Origin: Psilocybe azurescens
Lineage: Eukaryota; Basidiomycota; Agaricomycetes; Agaricales; Agrocybaceae
Direction: 5' to 3'
DNA length: 55,188 nucleotides
NCBI GenBank assembly: GCA_023853785.1
Contig: JAJIRX010000161.1
Span: 1 to 55,188 of the forward strand
Shown here in pieces: positions 48,797-55,188 of this stretch. The stretch's first letter is position 1, and every line of letters begins with the position of its first letter. Below the pieces are notes generated by a model, which saw only the letters and a program-made list of their open reading frames with translations, made no database searches and had not been told where the DNA came from. Made by a program: the position numbers and the translations under genes.

Positions 48797-49584
48797 CTAT
48801 TTGTTGTTGTGCTCGTGAGCCAGGCGGTTGATGCCCTTCGTCGTAAGGACGGTCACTGCCATAGCCAATGCAATGACAAGTAGAACCCGAAACACTCTCG
48901 GATTCGCCGCCCGTTCTATCCAGTCCGATCGGCGTAGACGGGGTTGTTGCACATGCCTCGACGTCGTTGGCAAGCGCGGCGTATTAGCACCAGACCCAGA
49001 AAATGGATACCAGAGTGTCTGAAAGAGCGACAGCGCTCTTTTGCCTGTGGCAAAATTCAGCTATTTGACGGGGGATCCATGTCAAGTGCTAGAAGACGTA
49101 CGGAGGATGCCCTGAGCTTGAAAACGCAGGTATAGCATGATCTGTCCTCATTAGCTGCAGGTCGACGACGTTCTTCGATGTAAGGTGGGGGCTGGTGATA
49201 GGGATCGGTGCGACTGTAGGGCGGTAAATTGGGCTCCCCCCTCGATGAGCTCTAATTCCCTTTCGACCAGTTGCGTACTATGGGTGTGGAGGAGCTGGAC
49301 ATGTGTTTCTCTGTGGGCCAGTTGTGTTTCGCCGTGGAAGAACTGCGCAAGGTTTTGCAAGCGCAACATGACGATAGAAGTGTTGGGTGTGCGAGTGTAG
49401 ACCGGACTGGGGATAGCTGGGAGAGGAGGGAAATGGCAATACCACCTCCATGGGCTGCGATCTCAACGTCAGGATCAACGCGAGTGGTGGTATTGGTGTC
49501 GGTGGCAAGGACGGTATCGGGAGCTGAAGATGAGGAAATACGATTATAGAATCCCCTCATCCAGGTATAGACGGTTTCAGCCAT
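48797..49584 (-). CDS. Tail-anchored protein with PPxY-type motif
   Basis: Not assigned to a known family. ATG at 49584: MAETVYTWMRGFYNRI, then a Ser/Thr/Asp-rich segment and a helical stretch, MLRLQNLAQFFHGETQLAHR followed by HVQLLHTHSTQLVERELELI, likely coiled coil. One G fewer in the six-base run at 49236-49241 continues the frame as EGEPNLPPYSRTDPYHQPPP and YIEERRRPAANED, containing LPPY and PPPY, both binding motifs for WW domains. After at least one intron the last exon reads RRSDWIERAANPRVF, then a hydrophobic segment VLLVIALAMAVTVLTT, and ends NRLAHEHNNK (stop 48797-48799). No signal peptide is seen, so the single C-terminal hydrophobic segment suggests a tail anchor. Another one-base shift near 49385-49400 is needed. 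Role as a Rsp5/Nedd4-type ligase adaptor is inference. Confidence 0.55.
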
Positions 49585-50894
49585 ATCGTTGGGACCGCGT
49601 TGATAGATGGAGAGACCTTGCTAGGCTGATAGTTGTGGTTAAGGATAGACCTTGCTTTTCACAAAATGAAGGCCTACTTTTATGTTGTAAAAAGTCAAGT
49701 GAGCGAGTGGCACAAATGAGTTTTCGCATCGCCCTATACTCGCATTCCGCACAGCCGGGCCTGGTATAGAGTGCACACCCGCCTGTGTGCCTTGTCATAG
49801 CGAACAAGCCGGAAACCAGGGTACTATCCTCCAGCATTTGCCGGAATAAGAAAGTAAACCTTCGACTCCTGTTCTATAGCACCTACGAAGTAGAATCAAC
49901 GCCTTTCCGTGAGCAAGACACACAGCCTTCCCGCGCTCGTCTGCTTGCTACGGAAAGCGGTTTGAATCGGTCCGAGCAGACATCAAGAGAAGCCAGAGGA
50001 GATCCCTCCAAAATACGGATCGTCAAATCAGAGGCAAGGCAAAGCAAGGACAACGGACTGTCAAAGTCCATCGAAATGGTGTTTTGTAAATGTTCCAAAA
50101 GGCACGGATAAACTGCGTGAACAATGCATTTATTTTGATTGAACGCGCTGGCACTTGGCTGACACGAATGTCATGTGGCGTCCGTATTTGCCTTCGGCAG
50201 GTCTGTAGGAAGACTTGGAGAAGTTAAGGTCCGAACGGTTGCGAAAATTAGCATAGAGTCTTGAATCAGATGTGGGCAGTAAATTGTAGGTACTATGTTG
50301 AACACTCACTTCGGAACACGCGTCTCTCGAGTCCAATTCCGAGATGGTACTCACTGATCTATAAATAGACACATGTGTATGCTTACGAACGATTGATATG
50401 CATGATCTGTCCGATAAAAGATGGAATGCGATATCGATTGGCTTTCCAGCAATAGTTTAATAAAAAGCAGTAGCCCATATACCTGAAGGTATAGTCAACT
50501 CGCAGCTGAAAGAAAACAATTAAGACCCTAGGAGTGGATCATCACCGATAATTGATGAGAGTGCTGGCAATGTCGGCAGCGTTCAAACGCGGCAAAAATC
50601 GATAAAAGCACGGGATTGCCTAAAGTGACGAAATCAAGGCACGTTCGAACGCGGTTTGTATTATTATTCCTTGTTGAGCAAGAGCTAGGCAGGGTAGATC
50701 TACATTTACAGTCAACGACGTCATAACTTGAGATCAAGAAGAAATAATGAAGTTCGTGGAGTTTGTGGAGCAATGGAGGATTTTAGGTGTTAGTTGAGTT
50801 GACGAATGGAGGTGCATGAGAGTACATGGGTTATATGTAATAGGATGGCCCTGGCATAGTACGGGTATTGGCTCGAGGCACCGCGTTGTATGAT
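49585..50894. other. Intergenic region
   Basis: No gene recognised. Short ORFs on both strands lack domains. It contains the presumed promoter of the tail-anchored protein gene and the 3' flank of the pali gene. Confidence 0.4.
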
Positions 50895-51930
50895 TTAGTT
50901 CTTGCGGAATCGAGAAAGGAATCCACCACCGGTTGAAGACATGGGGTATGAGCTAGTCGCTCCTGACATGCGGTCGTTGCGGCGGCCGAAGCATACAGTG
51001 CAACCAGCGAGCAAAGAAGAATCAGAGTGACAAATGTCATCCAGAAGCCTAAATGAATTAAGAGAGAAAGGTCAGTTTGCTACTACCCGAAAATCGATAA
51101 AAATAATTTTTCGACGGAAGGGGCGGATGGAAAGCGGGCGAGGCGTGAGAACAAATGGAGCAATGACGAACCTGGCGCAGTGTTGGTGTTGGCTCCAATA
51201 TCAAGACCGTTCATGGCGTGTCGAACAAGGGCAAAAAGCGCGATATCAATGGCGAAGGCTATTAGTGTTAGTAGCGCTGCTAGGAAGGACATCAATGACG
51301 CGAGAAGAGTCGCGGTTAGATGGGTGGAGAATGAGAGGAGTAACGCGATGAAGATGGCTGCCGTGGCTATAGGAGTAATAATTTTATGATCAGATTGAAT
51401 TGCAGCCGTGATAAACAGTAAGAAATGTAGCATACCAACTGGATGTACGGCTAGTCCACGGGTCCACGAAGCTTTGACAATGGCAACCTTGGACTTTTGG
51501 AGGTCTCTATCGATTTCGAAGGTATAGGCATGTCCTATTTCGGAGAGACGCATCCGAAGGTCAAAACGAGTTTGAAGTTAAGGTAGGGGGAATCGCGCAC
51601 CAGTTTTCAAGCAGGTGCGACTGCCATAGTGTCATACGCACACGCCGACCTAAAACACAGGTCAGTGTATGCATTCAGATTCAATGTCCAGTAGAGCTCA
51701 CCATATACCAAGCTTCAGAATAATTTATGAGTAATCGTATGAAGAGGCGAAAAATTGAAACTCACCCTAGTCTGTACTGTACCTATTGCCCCTTGCTGGA
51801 CACCGCCTTGAAAGTTGGTTCGGACGATATCAAGCGCTGGGAGGAACGGCAGTGACACGGACACCAAGAAGCTCAGGACCAGAGCGGCGACAAGGAAAAC
51901 GATGCCGGGAATGCAGAATGCGCGCGACAT
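50895..51930 (-). CDS. SUR7/PalI-family (pali domain) tetraspan membrane protein
   Basis: Plasma-membrane protein of the Rim9/PalI and Sur7 group, linked in other fungi to ambient-pH signalling or membrane compartments. ATG at 51930: MSRAFCIPGIVFLVAALVLS, the first membrane segment, then VSLPFLPALDIVRTNF. The extracellular loop includes LKTGHAYTFEIDRDL and IVKASWTRGLAVHPVG. Further membrane segments are FIALLLSFSTHLTATLLASL, FLAALLTLIAFAIDIALFAL and the last, FWMTFVTLILL. Between the last two is NGLDIGANTNTAPG. The C-terminus in the better frame is CTVCFGRRNDRMSGA followed by a Ser/Gly tail ending FLSRFRKN (stop 50895-50897). A one-base shift near 50995-51010 separates the last membrane segment from this tail. 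Without correction the product would stop at 50831. Confidence 0.8.
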
Positions 51931-53719
51931 AGTGGTATCGAAGAAGGAGGGGTATAGGAGATTAATTGAAAAACGTCTTTTGAACCAATCCAACTTTAAA
52001 TATGTCCGGATCCAGGCCAAGTGCCAAATCAACATTTGCGCATGACCTCACTTTTATATATTTGAAATACTCACGGTCCACGTTCCTCACGCCTGTCTGA
52101 TGGATGGAAACCTCACGATAATAGACGATGATTGAGTCAACCCAATAAATATCGCAAACAGCTATGAGACCTCAAATTCAATGTAAGGTAGTCAGGTGTA
52201 GGCCTGGTTCAAGCCTAGCAGCTCAATAATACATGCCAATAACTTGATAAAAAGACAAATCTTGAAACATAGGTCGATAACTAACTCGATGTGCTCCTCC
52301 CCGTATAACTAGGTCCGGAAGGCGATGGCAAAAACTTTTCTGGTTTTTAATTAGCTGGCATGGAACAAAGATGTAAGGTCAGCTGCGAATGAACCTGGAT
52401 TGTCTTTAGCAGAACAAAGGCGTCTCAACAGGCAATGAATTGCAAATCGAGTTTTGACTGGTGCTCGTCGATAATTCGAAGTGTAGCTAGACAGTTTCAC
52501 TGTTGAACTTCCTCCTGAAGGTTGAAACTTGATTTACTGTGGTCCATACAGGTCTCCATTTATTCGTCAGGAGTTTTTCTTAGATAGAGTCTGAAAGACT
52601 TCATAGCCTCAGCGAACTTGGTTGCTATAGATATCTGAATCGACTGTGGATGGCAACAAAACTGGATATGGTCGCTAGCTGTCCTTCGAACGACTCACGC
52701 TACTAAACTATTTAATTTATAGCACAACGAGTTCTGAGTGTTTGATAGTCATGGATGGCGTTGATTGTCTCTGCATCTCTGTTCAATAACTCTTTCTTTC
52801 TCTGTGATCCAGTAGGAGATCAACTCTTCCCCGCACAAAGACCTAGAATCAACTGTGCTTGACGTCCTAACACGAATGTCACTAGAAGATCTTCAACTTG
52901 AAGTCACTGCTCACTCACTTAAATGATTTATTCTATGGAGCGACGGGTCTCACATTCGGTTACACCGGATGTTTGATAGTCACCAGTAGGATACCCCGTG
53001 CTCACGAGGCCGAGCAGGTACAAGAGATTCTCCCTACACGCTTTCAAGGTCTAAAAACCAGCGTAGAGCAATCAATTTCCGAGTTACAAAGTATTTATTG
53101 CACACTTGGACTGCTTAGGATAAACCCTGTACAGATAGTGGATAAAGCGCTCAAATCATCGCATCAGGGCAACAACTCTATCAAAAGGCTTTCCATGTTC
53201 ACATCGTCTTCAAACTTGTGAATAGGCTATATGATTATCCTGAGGTGGTTTTCCGGTGTGAAAAGAAGTCATGTAGGATGCAATTGTTGTCGTCTTCCGA
53301 CATCTCTGGATCAGTGGGTAAGCCCTTAAAAAGAAGCAACCAAGGGCGGTTCGCGTTGCCTTTGGTTTCGAACAAAGGCGCGCGCAAGGGTAGGGTTATT
53401 TATGGAATGAAGTCAAGTTAACGACTTATTTTATAAATAAAACTGGAGCGTTCGTGAGGCTCTATTCTCTAGTGTCCCATTTTGTTATAATGAGAGAATC
53501 AAGCTCTTTCAGACTGAAAGAAAAAGACAGGCTGCAAAAATTAAAGCCCAACGATAGAGTGAATAGAGACATATATAACGACAGAAAACAACATACAAGG
53601 AAGGGCAAGCGCTTGTCGAGCGGGGAATGTCAACGATGTACAATGCCGGACACAGTAGCTGACAGTGTACCTCCGATCAAGGCGATGAGGAAGTTGACAT
53701 TTTTGTTCAGATGACGCTT
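51931..53719. other. Intergenic region without recognised genes
   Basis: Short plus-strand ORFs at 52898-53221 and 53454-53714 have no domain I recognise, and intron boundaries are not evident. The first part should contain the pali-gene promoter. Confidence 0.4.
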
Positions 53720-54322
53720 TTACAACGGCGGCATGAGGTTCTCCGAGTCATTAACTGGTAAACGAAGAAGCGGTGGAAACATCTCTGCATATGCTGCATG
53801 GAAAGTTACGTTGTCGAACCATGCTGGCCGGAAAGGGAATCTATAAAGACAAAAACAATTCGGATGCATTTGGCGAACAACTAAGATCAGAGCGCAATGT
53901 GTCAATGAGCCCTTGACAGTGCCACAGAGAGCGATATACATCAGAAAACTGGGAGAATATGGCATAAGAACGCAGATAGTTGGCCGGCACCGCGGGCGTA
54001 AATTGGAAGTAAGTTCAAACATCTGTAGGCCAAGAACAAGAAACAGGAAACAGAGATAATCGCGTTGAGGCCCTATGAAACGCGGCAGTACTGCAATCAT
54101 GATGTGACTGACAAAGGGCGTGTTCTTGTCGATGTCGTTAGTAGTACACAGAGATATTAGAGATATTGTCTCTATATGGCCGCTATACCGTACTTTCCGA
54201 ACTGAGAACCAAAACTCGACGAAGGGAGTAGAGAATAGGGACAGAAGAAATTCCGCGGCAAGCGCGTCGCACAGAAGCCATCTGTCTTTAATCGGAGCTT
54301 TAACTCTGCCAGTAATATTCAT
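53720..54322 (-). CDS. Unassigned 200-codon hydrophobic ORF
   Basis: The uninterrupted frame from ATG at 54322 to the stop at 53720 is long for chance in this intron-rich sequence. The product begins MNITGRVKAPIKDRWLLCDA and contains several hydrophobic stretches (AAEFLLSLFSTPFVEFWF; LCFLFLVLGLQMFEL; SFLMYIALCGTVKG; THCALILVV). It could be a small multi-pass membrane protein, an exon of a larger one or a relic. No signature motif is recognised, and an overlapping plus-strand ORF shows nothing better. Confidence 0.35.
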   Translation of the reverse strand: MNITGRVKAPIKDRWLLCDALAAEFLLSLFSTPFVEFWFSVRKVRYSGHIETISLISLCTTNDIDKNTPFVSHIMIAVLPRFIGPQRDYLCFLFLVLGLQMFELTSNLRPRCRPTICVLMPYSPSFLMYIALCGTVKGSLTHCALILVVRQMHPNCFCLYRFPFRPAWFDNVTFHAAYAEMFPPLLRLPVNDSENLMPPL

Positions 54323-55058
54323 TCGGAGATATATATTTTGAGTTGTGCCGAATTCAGCCGAATCACTGCAATTCAGATCCTACTGCAAACGCTATCAGCA
54401 GACAATCTGACCAGCCATGCGTTATCTCTATGATCAGTTCCCGAGTCATCCGCTCCCAAGCATCCGAAAGAACTTGGAAATTTCCAACCCTAGATCCGTG
54501 TCGGTAGTAAATCAATTCAACGATGATCTTCCCAACATCGTCCGGTCCACCATGTCAACGTCAAAAGCTCAAATGATATATGCCGAGATGTACGCAATAT
54601 AATCTCATTGTTTTCATGGATAATCTTATCGCCGTACGCGTGCAGCATTTTTGACAACGGTGGTAAGCATTGTACAAAAGGCACGGGCATCTCAACCCGT
54701 CGCGAGAGAGTTCTTCGTCGCCCCCATAAAGGCATTGTGTTTTATCCCTAGTTTGGAATATGGACCCACTCAGCCTCAATTGGATGGTCAGAGGATGGGA
54801 TTCGACCGAAATCACAATATACTTTCCAATGAAGCCAAAATCATCAGGCATCTACTATCAGGCCACTCTTCGGATGTTCTATGGCTTCTATCATAATCCT
54901 CGGCCACAATTTGCTTCCTAATAAAGCAACAATATCCGCATTTACAGACACATTAAAAACTTCTATTGATACAAATGTTTAAACGTCGATCCCAGTCTGA
55001 TACGTTCCTCAAAATCCTCCTTTTCAATTTCCACCCTATTCCGACTCATACTCAGACT
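54323..55058. other. Intergenic region before the window edge
   Basis: Small ORFs only. A 40-50-codon plus-strand stretch from about 54760 (MDPLSLNWMVRGWDSTE) has protein-like composition but no support. Confidence 0.35.
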
Positions 55059-55188
55059 TTAAACGATAGCCGCCAGGATTCCAGCCAACACGCCCACAGC
55101 CACACCCTGTGCGCCGTTCCCATTCAGCAATGCCGCATTTGTACCCGTGCCCGAGGGCTAACAGCTGTACTCGCCCCGGAAGCGATGC
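55059..55188 (-). CDS. C-terminal end of a GPI-anchored or secreted Ser/Thr-rich protein (partial)
   Basis: Cut by the window edge. The minus strand reads ASGASTAVSP, then GTGTNAALLNGNGAQGVAVG and VLAGILAAIV, with stop at 55059-55061. A Ser/Thr/Gly tract followed by a spacer and a short hydrophobic tail is a GPI-attachment signal. A one-base loss near GGG 55155-55157 separates the first segment from the rest. The N-terminus and domain are outside the window. Confidence 0.6.

Noticed and set aside
49961..49990. tRNA-like box B sequence (GGTTTGAATCGG)
   Set aside because: No matching box A or cloverleaf around it; no tRNA gene was found in the window.

Overview
The window is nuclear DNA of a filamentous basidiomycete, most likely an Agaricomycete (mushroom-forming class). 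Genes are split by many 45-70 bp GT-AG introns. Recognisable products are basidiomycete-type: a KRE6/SKN1 glucan-synthesis enzyme, pali-domain, TRK and BTB proteins, F-box/LRR proteins, an ankyrin/SEC-C/MYND protein, and a decayed copy of a multicopy Agaricomycete-specific family. The genus cannot be fixed from this sequence.

Layout. 1-6.5 kb is accessory and decayed: a broken copy of the uncharacterised family (about 216-2700), an F-box gene (about 3139-4651, +), an opposing F-box/LRR relic (5022-5984, -) and a 202-bp MITE with TA target duplication (6259-6460). 6.6-11.4 kb holds a SNF2/RING helicase of the Rad5/Rad16/Uls1 class (+). 12-19 kb holds three minus-strand genes: a Ser-rich GPI-anchored protein, KRE6/SKN1 and adenylosuccinate lyase (ADE13). 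19.3-21 kb holds a Pro/Ser/His-rich protein whose 3' end is duplicated in inverted orientation. 22.7-25.1 kb holds a small hypothetical gene and an ankyrin/SEC-C/MYND pseudogene. A TRK potassium transporter (-) lies at 25.4-29.0 kb.

30.6-42.9 kb is a dense housekeeping block: BTB protein (+), mitochondrial tricarboxylate carrier CTP1 (+), uroporphyrinogen-III synthase HEM4 (+), Rtt106-type histone chaperone (-), rRNA dimethyladenosine transferase DIM1 (+) and a BBC1/AIM3-type protein (-). 43-55 kb is sparse: a doubtful small membrane protein, a tail-anchored PPxY protein, a pali-domain membrane protein, one unassigned 200-codon ORF, and the 3' end of another GPI-anchored protein cut by the window edge.

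The genes do not form one pathway. Loose themes are the cell wall and plasma membrane (two GPI proteins, KRE6, TRK, pali, BBC1) and basal metabolism or nuclear function (ADE13, HEM4, CTP1, DIM1, Rtt106, helicase).

A strong caveat: at least 20 places need a one-base change to keep a conserved protein in frame, and most sit at a short homopolymer, often a G/C run. Single-copy housekeeping genes (ADE13, HEM4, KRE6, CTP1, the Rtt106 homologue) are affected, so residual sequencing or assembly indels are the most economical explanation. Genes are therefore reported as genes, with the breaks marked, unless true nonsense substitutions are also present. All homology calls are from recognition of motifs, not from database searches.
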